This document shows positions 1 through 8,197 of a DNA stretch of 64,000 bases, in pieces (the stretch's first letter is position 1; each line of letters begins with the position of its first letter). A program made the position numbers and the translations under genes. The notes under the pieces are model-generated. The model was not told the DNA's origin, did no database searches, and saw only the letters and a list, made by a program, of their open reading frames with translations. The stretch is from Crocinitomicaceae bacterium. GTDB lineage: Bacteria > Bacteroidota > Bacteroidia > Flavobacteriales_D > Crocinitomicaceae. The stretch is taken from contig JAMLHA010000010.1 of NCBI GenBank assembly GCA_023957475.1, positions 1 through 64,000 of the forward strand, written 5' to 3'.

Positions 1-39
1 TTTTTTTATATTTGTTTTAACCGTTTAATAATTGCCAGC

Positions 40-435
40 ATGAAAAAATTTACAAACATATTCATTGCTATTGTTTTAACAACTGTTTTGCTTGGTTGCA
101 AAAAGAAACTATTCGACTATAGGAATAACTACTTAGGTGAGTATCAAATCACCTACCATTATAGCTATTGGAAGATGGGAAACATAACAGGAGACACAAC
201 CATCAATTACATTGGTCAAATAAACTATGGCGATAAAGGAAACATCAAAATAGACTGGTATGATGGTACTGAATATGAATTTACAGTTTCTAAATATGGT
301 ACAATAACAAAGTGTCTTTCCAAATTAGGAACAATAAATAAGAAAAATTTTGAATTGTCCTTTACAGATGACTTGTGTGGACCGGGTCCATTGGGAGCTA
401 ATTACACGATTACTTTAACTGGAAACAAGCAATAA
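40..435 (+). CDS. Small lipoprotein of unknown function
   Basis: 131 residues. The N-terminus is a lipoprotein signal: two Lys, a hydrophobic stretch and a lipobox-like LLGC with Cys at about residue 20, followed by KKK. The mature part is rich in Tyr, Asn and Thr and looks like a short beta-rich domain, with two further Cys near the end (SKCL.. and DDLCG). I recognise no family. It stands alone on the plus strand ahead of the isomerase gene. The lipoprotein call is firm; the function is unknown. Confidence 0.6.
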   Translation: MKKFTNIFIAIVLTTVLLGCKKKLFDYRNNYLGEYQITYHYSYWKMGNITGDTTINYIGQINYGDKGNIKIDWYDGTEYEFTVSKYGTITKCLSKLGTINKKNFELSFTDDLCGPGPLGANYTITLTGNKQ

Positions 436-512
436 ACGCTTTCTTTCAAATTTATTGTTAAAAAAACACAACTATCTTTTTCTATCTGTATTAAATATCG
501 TAATTTTGATTT

Positions 513-998
513 ATGAAAGCAGCAAAACATACAGTAGTTTCGTTGGACTACACATTAAAAAACAACGCAGGTCAAGTGATGGACTCTTCTGAAGGTCAAG
601 AGCCACTTGTTTATTTACATGGGGTTGGATTTTTAATCCCAGGTTTGGAACAAGAAATTGAAGGAATGGAAAAAGGTCAAGCGAAATCGGTTACTGTTCA
701 ACCAGAACATGCTTACGGATTGAGAAGAGACGATTTACTTTATGTTGTTCCTAAAAGTGGATTCCAAGGCGAAGAAGAAATGGTTGTTGGAATGCAAGTT
801 GAATTGGATACTGAAAACGGTCCAGCATTAGCTTATATTGAAAAAATTGATGGCGATAATGTAACGTTGGATTTGAACCACCCATTGGCTGGTGAAGTGT
901 TAACGTTTGACATTAAAATTTCAGATGTACGTGAAGCATCTGCTGATGAAATTGATCACGGTCACGTTCATGGCCCTCACGGACACCACCATCATTAA
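513..998 (+). CDS. FKBP-type peptidyl-prolyl isomerase, SlyD-like
   Basis: 161 residues, the usual SlyD length. The order is an N-terminal FKBP half (VSLDYTLKN, PLVYLHG, LIPGLEQEIEGM), an inserted flap (about residues 65-120, EHAYGLR to LDTENGPALAYI) and a return to the FKBP fold (NHPLAGEVLTFDIKI). The C-terminus is His-rich (HGHVHGPHGHHHH), which in SlyD proteins binds Ni or Zn. Known SlyD enzymes catalyse Xaa-Pro isomerisation and act as cytoplasmic chaperones and metal donors. There is no signal peptide. The gene is followed by a clear intrinsic terminator. Confidence 0.88.
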   Translation: MKAAKHTVVSLDYTLKNNAGQVMDSSEGQEPLVYLHGVGFLIPGLEQEIEGMEKGQAKSVTVQPEHAYGLRRDDLLYVVPKSGFQGEEEMVVGMQVELDTENGPALAYIEKIDGDNVTLDLNHPLAGEVLTFDIKISDVREASADEIDHGHVHGPHGHHHH

Positions 999-1013
999 AA
1001 ATTAATAACAACG

Positions 1014-1044
1014 AGCCAAATCAAAAAAAAGATTTGGCTTTTTT
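1014..1044 (+). terminator. Intrinsic terminator after the SlyD-like gene
   Basis: A perfect 9-bp stem (AGCCAAATC with GATTTGGCT) around an A-rich loop is followed by six T. It lies 15 bp after the stop codon. Confidence 0.85.
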
Positions 1045-1056
1045 AATTGGTCAACC

Positions 1057-1626
1057 ATGAAAGCGCTATTTACAATCCTCTCCATTTCCTTAGTGTTGTT
1101 TTCTTGCACAACAACCTATTTTACTCAAATTCAACCCAAAGACGGGGCGATATTATCTGAAATACCCAAAGAATATCAAGGAGAATGGATTGTTGATGAC
1201 TCTCGTTTAACCATAAAACCCTCTACTGTTACACTCAGTGAAGACATAGAAAAAGTCAACGACAAAAAGTCAATCAGAGGTACTGAAACATACACTATTT
1301 CGGATAGTTTTGTTGTAAAATCAGCAGGAAAATACTGTGTTTTCAACGTGAAAGAAGATTCTATGTGGGTGATATTCATTTTTAAACACGTTGCAGATGA
1401 TAATATCGAAATATATCACCCTTACATTAACGACAAACGTATTAAAAAAACTGGCTTGAGCTACCTACACCCTCAAAACCAATCTATAGAAGATTCTTTG
1501 GAGGTTAAGGATCGAAACACTTATATCGGTGGACAAATACCATCCAATAAACTCAAAAAGATAATCGATAAAAACGACCGTATTACATTGCTTAAAAACG
1601 GAAAGAGTTATATTTTAAAAAGATAA
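1057..1626 (+). CDS. Lipoprotein of unknown function
   Basis: 189 residues with a lipoprotein signal peptide (MKALFTILSISLVLFSC, lipobox LFSC, Cys about residue 17). The rest is a soluble periplasmic domain with many Lys, Ile and Asp and no recognisable motif. It repeats a theme of short beta segments (WIVDDSRLTIKPSTVTL, YCVFNVKEDSMWVIF). It resembles the small outer-membrane lipoproteins common in Flavobacteriales, but I cannot name a family. The gene ends directly at a convergent terminator shared with the DUF3108 gene. Confidence 0.6.
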   Translation: MKALFTILSISLVLFSCTTTYFTQIQPKDGAILSEIPKEYQGEWIVDDSRLTIKPSTVTLSEDIEKVNDKKSIRGTETYTISDSFVVKSAGKYCVFNVKEDSMWVIFIFKHVADDNIEIYHPYINDKRIKKTGLSYLHPQNQSIEDSLEVKDRNTYIGGQIPSNKLKKIIDKNDRITLLKNGKSYILKR

Positions 1627-1630
1627 AAAA

Positions 1631-1660
1631 AGTGACGCAATTGCTTACGTCACTTCTATT
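1631..1660. terminator. Bidirectional intrinsic terminator
   Basis: AGTGACG (1631-1637) pairs with CGTCACT (1648-1654). An A run precedes the stem and a T-rich stretch follows it, so it can serve the plus-strand lipoprotein gene and the convergent minus-strand DUF3108 gene. Confidence 0.7.
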
Positions 1661-1679
1661 TATGATTTTATATAAATGA

Positions 1680-2462
1680 TTACTGAACTTTACTAATCAA
1701 TTCATTTTTCAATCCACTCCAATCAACCAAGTGTAATTTCACAATACCAACTGGTATTTTAGCTTTTACCAATAATGGAATTTTATTCTCGTCTGCTGTA
1801 ATCCAAAACTGCACATCGTCCTCACTCTTGAAGTAACGTCCTTTTTGAACAACTGGCACGAATTTGTGTGCTTTAAACTTACCCTTACGAACTTTTACCA
1901 CTTCGTCTCCAACGTATTTTATTTTCAAATTATAGATTTCATCGTCCATAAAACATTTGAATGAAAACACTTGACCAATTTTAATGTTGGTAAAATCAAT
2001 TGTACGTGCCTTGTAGAACGAAGAAATCATATCTTGAATTTCCATCGGTGTTGTAAACGATTTTTTACCATTGTTTACATTGTTTTTATCTTGATTAAAG
2101 GTATATTTTTGATTGATTTTATACCCTCCTTCATTGACATTTCTAATAAAATACCAAGGCATGATTGATTTTTGATCAATAAATGACTCATACACATCGT
2201 GTACTTTATAAAAAGAGTTGAATCCACCGAGTGTTCGTCCAGTTCCAACAACGTGATAAAGAGGTCTGCTAGCACCTTTTCGGTCGGTGTTTTTGACTTC
2301 AATAACAGCTTCTCCTGCATCCACTAAACCATAAGTAACCCTATATTTTAGTACTTCACCAGCTTGAAAAGCTCCATTTCTATAGTGCGGATATTTTAAA
2401 TCAGAACTTGTCATTCCGATAAACAATCCCAATGCTCCAATAAATACTACTAACTTTTTCAT
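1680..2462 (-). CDS. DUF3108 domain protein, exported
   Basis: 260 residues. The N-terminal signal peptide (MKKLVVFIGALGLFIGMTSS) is followed by the DUF3108 hallmark region: F..GE.LKYRVTYG...AGEAVIEV, a GTGRT turn, then YKVHDVYESFID, and a C-terminal PVVQKGRYFKSEDDVQFWITADENKIPLLVKAKIPVG. Members are predicted periplasmic or outer-membrane-associated beta proteins of unknown role. The gene lies 101 bp downstream of lnt on the same strand and may be co-transcribed with it. The family is clear; the function is not. Confidence 0.82.
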   Translation of the reverse strand: MKKLVVFIGALGLFIGMTSSDLKYPHYRNGAFQAGEVLKYRVTYGLVDAGEAVIEVKNTDRKGASRPLYHVVGTGRTLGGFNSFYKVHDVYESFIDQKSIMPWYFIRNVNEGGYKINQKYTFNQDKNNVNNGKKSFTTPMEIQDMISSFYKARTIDFTNIKIGQVFSFKCFMDDEIYNLKIKYVGDEVVKVRKGKFKAHKFVPVVQKGRYFKSEDDVQFWITADENKIPLLVKAKIPVGIVKLHLVDWSGLKNELISKVQ

Positions 2463-2563
2463 GGCATTTAATTTTATACTAAGCTAAAATCAAACTGCGT
2501 GCCAAAAATTGAAATTTTGAAAAAAAAATGACATCAATAATCAAAAAACTTTATCCAATCACG

Positions 2564-4174
2564 CTATATCTCTCGTTTTTCCAACGGTTTGACTTTTCTG
2601 AAAATTGCATAAGCAAAGAAAATAACGGCACAAATTAATCCCAATTTTCCGATAATATCGCCCAACGTCATGTACACTGTTTTGATTTTATTGACAAAAA
2701 CAGTCCCTCTTAGACCACTTGTTACCCACCATTTTGAAGACTGAACAACATCTCCACGTTGATTGATGAATCCACTCGTTCCTGTATTGGCAGAGCGTGC
2801 AACCGATTTTCTATTTTCAATAGCTCGCAAACGTGCAAAACTAAAGTGCTGCTTATAACCAGGCGTATCTCCCCACCAACCATCATTTGTAATTACAAAA
2901 ATAGCACCCGCACCTAAACGTGTTTGCTGAGCAGTGTATTCACCATAGATGGATTCGTAGCAAATGCTTGGTGTAAATGAAAAAACACTGTTGTCATAAA
3001 TTGTTGGTTGCGCCTCCACACCCAATGTTCCGCTTGTTCCTCCAAAATCCAACGACAAATCTTCTAAAAATGGAAACCAATGTGAAAATGGAACTTTCTC
3101 TGCCCCAAGTACCAATTTGGATTTGTGAACAATTTTTGGTGACAATGAATTGCCCATCAACAAGGAAGAATTGTAATATTCTACAAAGTCATCACCTCCA
3201 TAAGGATCTTTTTTGGCAGCTCTCGATACTTTCTTTTCAAAACGTTTTTCTGTTGATGCACCTAAGAATAATTGAACAGCACCCCAATCTTTCATGCGCT
3301 CTCTTAAGATATGGTAACCAATATCGTAATCAATCACAGCTTCATCAAATGAAACAGGAATAGCTGTTTCTGGTGCAACAACAATTTTTGTATTCACTGT
3401 TTTCGTTTGATCGGCAATATCCATAATGCGATGCAATTGCTGATCGGGCGTAATGGTTGTAAATTTATAATACGGATCGATATTTGGCTGCACCAACACC
3501 ACTTCGGCAGCAGTACCTTCGTCGGTATTCATTGAATACATCCACAAAGAAGTGGAAATAGGTAACAATAGAATAACAACTGGTAGTGCAATTTGTCGAG
3601 ACGAAAAGGGCGATTTTGTTGTATCAAAATAATTAAAAAACACTACTTTAAACAATAAATAGTTGATCAACAAAATCCATAAACTACCACCTAAAACGCC
3701 TGAAAACTCATACCATTGTACCAAAGAGGGAGTTATTGAAAAAACATTTCCCAACGTGAGCCAAGGCCATGACAATTCCCAATTGAAATGCAAGTATTCA
3801 AATCCAAGCCAAACACTAATAAATGTTACCAAGCCATATTGAGCTCCAATGTGTTTTTTAATAAAATGGTAACATTGAAATGCTAGTGCCATCAATAGTG
3901 AGTTTAAGACAAAAGCCATAATTGCTCCATTGATATCCGCATTCCAAATCCACCAAGTGGTACCAATGTTATACACGATAAATGTAATATAAGCATGGAT
4001 AAATACCTTTGAAGATTTATATCGTTGCTTAAAAATGGAATGTTCAACCAATAAAAGTGGTATTAGTGCCACAAAAATCAAAGGAGTTAAGCTTCCTGTG
4101 TAAGGAAATGAAAGGGTTAATAATACACCTGACAAAAAACTCAACAAATATCGCCAACTACGTGAAATCTTCAT
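2564..4174 (-). CDS. lnt: Apolipoprotein N-acyltransferase
   Basis: 536 residues. Lnt transfers an acyl chain to the free amino group of the lipid-modified Cys of lipoproteins in the inner membrane. About six hydrophobic segments occupy residues 1-210 and a nitrilase-like periplasmic domain follows. The catalytic triad can be seen: Glu in VVAPETAIPV, Lys in LVLGAEKVPFSHW, and Cys in PSICYES. A last hydrophobic segment (LGLICAVIFFAYAIF) closes the protein. The length matches the family. The many lipoproteins in the window are its expected substrates. Confidence 0.93.
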   Translation of the reverse strand: MKISRSWRYLLSFLSGVLLTLSFPYTGSLTPLIFVALIPLLLVEHSIFKQRYKSSKVFIHAYITFIVYNIGTTWWIWNADINGAIMAFVLNSLLMALAFQCYHFIKKHIGAQYGLVTFISVWLGFEYLHFNWELSWPWLTLGNVFSITPSLVQWYEFSGVLGGSLWILLINYLLFKVVFFNYFDTTKSPFSSRQIALPVVILLLPISTSLWMYSMNTDEGTAAEVVLVQPNIDPYYKFTTITPDQQLHRIMDIADQTKTVNTKIVVAPETAIPVSFDEAVIDYDIGYHILRERMKDWGAVQLFLGASTEKRFEKKVSRAAKKDPYGGDDFVEYYNSSLLMGNSLSPKIVHKSKLVLGAEKVPFSHWFPFLEDLSLDFGGTSGTLGVEAQPTIYDNSVFSFTPSICYESIYGEYTAQQTRLGAGAIFVITNDGWWGDTPGYKQHFSFARLRAIENRKSVARSANTGTSGFINQRGDVVQSSKWWVTSGLRGTVFVNKIKTVYMTLGDIIGKLGLICAVIFFAYAIFRKVKPLEKREI

Positions 4175-4220
4175 GGAACAAATTTAATTTTTCTTGATGA
4201 ATATGATTGAATAAAACAAA

Positions 4221-4793
4221 TTAATTATGCGTTGGATCTAACGGAACATCGGCAAGAACTTTGTATTTTGTTCCTTGTGCACTCATCAATTCTTTCCACA
4301 AATCATCGTTTGAAGTATCCATAATTTGGTGAATGGTATGATTTTCGGCAACAATCCATGAGTGTTGTTTAATTTCATCTTCCAACTGACCGGCATCCCA
4401 ACCAGAATAACCTGCAAAAAATCGAATTTTAGAACTATTCTCTTCCGATTCATTCATTTTTTTGACTATTTCTAAAAAATCACCTCCAAAATACACTCCA
4501 TCCGTTACATATTCACTTCCTTCTATATCCTCAAATTGATGAATATAAAACAAATTATTATTATCAACTGGGCCACCAATACTAATTCGACCATCGTAAT
4601 CAACCAATTGATCACTGATGCTATCAGCTGAAATATTCAAATAATTATTAAGCACAAATCCAAACGTTCCTTTGTCGTTGTAATCACAAATTAAAACAAC
4701 AGCACGTGTGAAAAACGCTCCCATTTCAAACGGGTCAGACAATAGCAACGCTCCTTTTTTAGGAGTATTCTTATTTTTAAATGAAAAATCCAT
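4221..4793 (-). CDS. YqgE/AlgH family protein
   Basis: 190 residues of the UPF0301 family. Motifs: GALLLSDPFEMGAFFTRAVVLICDYN near the N-terminus, GTFGFVLN, ISIGGPV, and FFAGYSGWDAGQLEDEI with the usual W in SWIVAE. Members are small cytoplasmic proteins whose biochemical role is unresolved. It precedes lnt on the minus strand, 46 bp away. The length fits the family. Confidence 0.88.
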   Translation of the reverse strand: MDFSFKNKNTPKKGALLLSDPFEMGAFFTRAVVLICDYNDKGTFGFVLNNYLNISADSISDQLVDYDGRISIGGPVDNNNLFYIHQFEDIEGSEYVTDGVYFGGDFLEIVKKMNESEENSSKIRFFAGYSGWDAGQLEDEIKQHSWIVAENHTIHQIMDTSNDDLWKELMSAQGTKYKVLADVPLDPTHN

Positions 4794-4863
4794 TCTATTC
4801 GACTTGATTTAGTCAAATATAGTTTTTTTAAAGACACAAAAAAGTACTCGTATCAGAAAAAAA

Positions 4864-6012
4864 TTAACAAACTGTCAACATACAGTAAACGTATGAAAAA
4901 CGGGAACTTTCAGGAACACCTAATAATATTTTTTGCCCTTTTTGGAGTTTACCACTGTTAAACAGCTCATCCAACATTAAATAAATTGATGCAGCTCCTA
5001 CATTTCCTTTCGTTCCTAAATTTGTAAACCATTTTTCTTTCGGAATTTCTATTCCCAAAGATTTCATTTCATTGTACATTTTATCTTCGAAGAAGAAACT
5101 GGACATGTGTGGTAAGAAGTGATCGATTTCGTTCACATCCATTCCTTTTGATTCAATGCTCGATTTTAATTTCTTAAATCCTAAAGAAACAATGTTAGCT
5201 CCTAGCAATTTAACATCTTGCTTGATGCTCAATATTGATTTATTGACGATTTCCTGAGGTGTATAATCCAAGTAGCTTTTTAACGTGCCATCTTCTAATT
5301 TATCAGCTCCCATATACATACAAGCTTCCATCTCATTGGCAAAAGAAAACCCTTCTATCCAATCAATTCGCAAAGAAATTCCAGAATTATTTAGTTGACT
5401 TTCTAATAAAAAAGCACCTGCACCATCGGAAAGCATCCAACGAAGAAAGTCTTTGTCAAAAGAAACATAAGGATTTGCCTCCAATTCACTCAATTTTTTC
5501 ACCTCCAATTCAAACTTATCAGCTCTTAAAGAGGGAGATAAACGCTCTGAAGCAGAAGATACCGCACGATGAGCTTGTCCAAGTTTTACCGACATATAGG
5601 CATATTTCAAAGCATGCATTCCTGCACAACATACACCAGAAGGAGAAACAACTTCTACATTCCCTGTTTCAGGTAAATGACCATGAACCATCACTGCATG
5701 AGAAGGCATCAATTGTTCTGGAGAAGAGGTAGCGCAACTAATCAAATCAATTGATGCCAATTCTTCTTTATTATTATTCATTAACTTTTTAATTGCCAAT
5801 GAAGCCATTTCGGAATTTGTATGTGTGCTTACACCTTCTCTTGTTAGCGCATAATAGCGTGTCTTGATGCCATTATTTCGCAAAACAATTCTTCTTGACT
5901 TAGAAGCTTGTTGATTGATTACACCAAGATATTTTTCCATATCATCGTTTGAGATTGGCTCATTCGGTAGAAAAGAAGCTATCCGTGTTATGTAAACGTC
6001 TTTCAAACTCAT
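4864..6012 (-). CDS. darB: Beta-ketoacyl-ACP synthase III-like, DarB type
   Basis: 382 residues of the thiolase fold with a FabH-like layout. The active-site Cys lies in SGVCCAGMHALKYA (about residue 127). His occurs in DHFLPHMSSFF, and Asn in TNLGTKGNVGAASIY. The opening DVYITRIASFLPNEP and the SRRIVLRNNGIKTRYYAL stretch are typical of DarB, which with DarA joins two beta-ketoacyl units into a dialkylresorcinol or its cyclohexanedione precursor, as in flexirubin-type pigments. The DarA-like gene lies 110 bp upstream on the same strand, which supports the call. It differs from the housekeeping fabH at 45.9-46.9 kb. Confidence 0.8.
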   Translation of the reverse strand: MSLKDVYITRIASFLPNEPISNDDMEKYLGVINQQASKSRRIVLRNNGIKTRYYALTREGVSTHTNSEMASLAIKKLMNNNKEELASIDLISCATSSPEQLMPSHAVMVHGHLPETGNVEVVSPSGVCCAGMHALKYAYMSVKLGQAHRAVSSASERLSPSLRADKFELEVKKLSELEANPYVSFDKDFLRWMLSDGAGAFLLESQLNNSGISLRIDWIEGFSFANEMEACMYMGADKLEDGTLKSYLDYTPQEIVNKSILSIKQDVKLLGANIVSLGFKKLKSSIESKGMDVNEIDHFLPHMSSFFFEDKMYNEMKSLGIEIPKEKWFTNLGTKGNVGAASIYLMLDELFNSGKLQKGQKILLGVPESSRFSYVYCMLTVC

Positions 6013-6122
6013 TATAATTTTTCTAATCTAATACGATATTATCATGTTTATATTTTGCAAAATTAATCCATTTCTTTTAATAATCACCATTTTGTTAAAA
6101 ACTCCCCCAAAACATTCCACTT

Positions 6123-7028
6123 TTATTGAAGGTCAACACCTTGATAATAGGTCTTTCGTTTCTGAACTTTCTTAAATGAAAATGGGTAAATCAGAATAGT
6201 ATAAAAGAGTAATAAAATAGGAGAAACAACAAACAAAACAAAAATCAAATAATATTTGAAAGCATTGACCCAGAATTTACGCTTACCCTGTTTGGATTTC
6301 TTTTGAATTAAATTCGCCCAGATAATAAATAAACGTTTTGCTTTTCGTTCAATAAACAAAATATTAGTCCGAATCTCTACCCCTCCTTTTGAAGCTATTT
6401 TTGCTTGTAAATGCTCCAAATCATTCTGTTCAAAAGCCGATTGAGCCAATTCTCCATATATTTTCACCTGTTCAATGTCTTCATCAGAAACACCCGGTTT
6501 TGGTAAAATACCCCATTTTTTCGTTTTTTTTCCGGTCAACATCCAATGCAAAATAGTGATGACACCAATCAAGTTATCACCTCTATCCGCTAACGCAACA
6601 TTGCCTACCAATTGCCCACCTGCATTCGCAATCATCATCTTAACACTTTCTTGGGAGTTTAACCACATATTTCGAGAACCGATAAGAGTTATAACTGGTG
6701 TATCTTCTACTATTTTTTGAAAAGTTGCATCTTTTAATAAGGATGTAATTGGAATGGATGGTGACAAAAACCAAGGTTGGTAACCAATAATGATTAAATC
6801 ATATTTCTCATGCTTGTATTGAATCGGCTCTATTTCACACGGAATTTCCAATACCGAATTGGGCATGGTATCAAAAAAAGTGGGAACATCCCATGGAAAT
6901 GGATATGATTTACTAGGCACAATCATCTGATAATCAAACTCAGCATCTTTAAATGGTGAAGAAAAATTGGTGAGAATATCTGTAAGTTGACCAGATTGAG
7001 AAAAATGGAGTGTTAGAATTTTCATCAT
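6123..7028 (-). CDS. darA: Dialkylresorcinol condensing enzyme-like, DarA type
   Basis: 301 residues. The N-terminal half looks like a flavodoxin or NAD(P)H dehydrogenase fold: ILTLHFSQSGQLTDIL at the start, a KYDLIIIGYQPWFLSPS strand-loop, and PVITLIGSRNMW. A hydrophobic C-terminal segment (KYYLIFVLFVVSPILLLFYTILIYPFSF) suggests membrane anchoring. This arrangement and the neighbour DarB match the DarA/DarB pair of dialkylresorcinol and flexirubin synthesis in Bacteroidota. The start could be either of two adjacent ATG codons (7028 or 7025). No other aryl-polyene genes are visible nearby. Confidence 0.72.
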   Translation of the reverse strand: MMKILTLHFSQSGQLTDILTNFSSPFKDAEFDYQMIVPSKSYPFPWDVPTFFDTMPNSVLEIPCEIEPIQYKHEKYDLIIIGYQPWFLSPSIPITSLLKDATFQKIVEDTPVITLIGSRNMWLNSQESVKMMIANAGGQLVGNVALADRGDNLIGVITILHWMLTGKKTKKWGILPKPGVSDEDIEQVKIYGELAQSAFEQNDLEHLQAKIASKGGVEIRTNILFIERKAKRLFIIWANLIQKKSKQGKRKFWVNAFKYYLIFVLFVVSPILLLFYTILIYPFSFKKVQKRKTYYQGVDLQ

Positions 7029-7139
7029 TATTCAATTAAAGTTCAAAAGTACAAAGTTTTGTTATCAATTGACAATTATTTACTGAGAGAGCGCAATAAT
7101 ATCAAAAAAAAATCACAACTATCCGAAACTTTTTAAAAT

Positions 7140-7312
7140 GAAACGCAAAAAGGAAATATCTAGGATTTCTCACTTCGTTCGAAATGACCGTAGAACTGTC
7201 ATATATGAGGGAAAAATGGGGCTTTTTTTCTTGACTTTGTAAAAACACACATGAAAAACAAAGGGATATGGAAGAATGTTGTCTAAAATTGGATAACTTT
7301 CGGATGAATGTC
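7140..7312. repeat. Dispersed repeat, copy 1 (inverted copy at 52.25-52.35 kb)
   Basis: The gap between darA and ssb holds no convincing gene. Bases 7213-7312 are, as reverse complement, near-identical to 52249-52347: both share a CATTCATCCGAAA start, an AATTTTAGACAAC block, a TATCCCTTTGTTTTTCAT block and ACAAAGTCAAGAAAAAAAG, about 88-90% by eye. Beside it, 7155-7186 carries a TTTCTCACTTCGTTCGAAATGAC-type element related to the palindrome at 52.4-52.5 kb. It is probably a non-coding repetitive element of this genome. Confidence 0.75.
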
Positions 7313-7389
7313 AAAAAAAATTAAAAAAAATGATAAATTTTCTAACAGTTGATTATTTTTTTGTAATTTCATAGACTAAAATATTCATA

Positions 7390-7839
7390 ATGGCCACAGT
7401 ATTTGAAACAAAATTAATCGGAAACATCGGTAAAGATGCAACAGTGAAACCAATGAGCAGTGGTATGATTGCTATTAATTTCCCAGTCGCTCACAATAAA
7501 AATTGGAAAGATAAACGAACAGGGGAGCAACGAACCAACACAACTTGGATCAATTGTACCATCTGGAAACGAGAAGGTGCTAATCTTCGTGTGGTTGACT
7601 ACTTGAAAAAAGGGACATTGGTAGAATTGTCTGGTACTCCATTTGCAAAAGCTTATTCAAGTGAAGACGGTTCTATTCGCACAGAAATTAGATTAAATGT
7701 ATTTAAAACAAATATTCTGCGTACAGCTCCATCGGTAAACAACTCAAATGATGCTGATATGTATAGCGAAGACGATTCAGATGAAGATGATTTCAATTCA
7801 AACTTATCTGATTTTTCATTGGATGAAGATGATTTTTAA
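7390..7839 (+). CDS. ssb: Single-stranded DNA-binding protein
   Basis: 149 residues. The OB-fold fills residues 1-112 with the family features KLIGNIGKDATVK, FPVAHNKNW, TTWINCTIWKREGANLRVVDYLKKG and a LVELSGTPFAKAY strand. The C-terminal tail is acidic and ends DFSLDEDDF, the partner-docking tip of SSB proteins with a terminal Phe. It binds ssDNA in replication, repair and recombination. The gene lies ahead of tRNA-Asn, which has its own promoter. Confidence 0.92.
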   Translation: MATVFETKLIGNIGKDATVKPMSSGMIAINFPVAHNKNWKDKRTGEQRTNTTWINCTIWKREGANLRVVDYLKKGTLVELSGTPFAKAYSSEDGSIRTEIRLNVFKTNILRTAPSVNNSNDADMYSEDDSDEDDFNSNLSDFSLDEDDF

Positions 7840-7879
7840 AGACTTATAAAAAAGTTTAAAAAAATTTTCGTTTTCGTGC

Positions 7880-7908
7880 TTGTATTTCATAAAAATCATT
7901 TATATTTG
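7880..7908 (+). promoter_or_regulatory. Promoter of tRNA-Asn
   Basis: A Bacteroidota-type promoter: -33 TTG at 7880-7882 and -7 box TATATTTG at 7901-7908, 18 bp apart. It lies 24 bp before the tRNA. Confidence 0.65.
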
Positions 7909-7932
7909 CACTCGCATTTGAAAAAATGAGAT

Positions 7933-8006
7933 TCCTCCTTAGCTCAGTTGGTTAGAGCATCTGACTGTTAATCAGAGGGTCGCTGGTTCAAGTCCAGCAG
8001 GGGGAG
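7933..8006 (+). tRNA. tRNA-Asn (anticodon GTT)
   Basis: A 74-nt cloverleaf. Acceptor arm 7933-7939 pairs with 7999-8005 (one G-T pair); D stem GCTC/GAGC; anticodon stem TCTGA/TCAGA with loop CTGTTAA, giving anticodon GTT; T arm GCTGG-TTCAAGT-CCAGC. CCA is not encoded. A TAnnTTTG promoter precedes it and an intrinsic terminator follows. Confidence 0.97.
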
Positions 8007-8012
8007 CTAAAA

Positions 8013-8046
8013 AATCCGATTATCAGTAGATAGTCGGATTTTTTTA
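8013..8046 (+). terminator. Intrinsic terminator of tRNA-Asn
   Basis: AATCCGATTATC pairs with GATAGTCGGATT (12 bp, one wobble) around a 4-nt loop and is followed by a T run. Confidence 0.85.
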
Positions 8047-8108
8047 TTAAAATATGTTGAAAAGAACATATACTATTCCACATTTTCAACTTATCTTTGA
8101 ACCGCAAA

Positions 8109-8195
8109 ATGGACAGTTTACGAAATCAAATTGATTGTTTTCTAAACTTAAAAAACCAAAATCAAACTAAAGTTGAAGAATTGTCTGTTATTTAG
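8109..8195 (+). CDS. Possible 28-codon leader ORF before arginase
   Basis: ATG at 8109 opens 28 codons (MDSLRNQIDCFL and on, ending VEELSVI) and stops two bases before the arginase start codon at 8198. The spacing would allow translational coupling. The peptide has one Arg and four Gln and no family. It may be chance; only its position makes it worth recording. Confidence 0.25.
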   Translation: MDSLRNQIDCFLNLKNQNQTKVEELSVI

Positions 8196-8197
8196 CT

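Noticed and set aside
7102-7314. A 70-residue minus-strand reading frame
   Set aside because: It coincides with a dispersed non-coding repeat that has a second copy at 52.3 kb.
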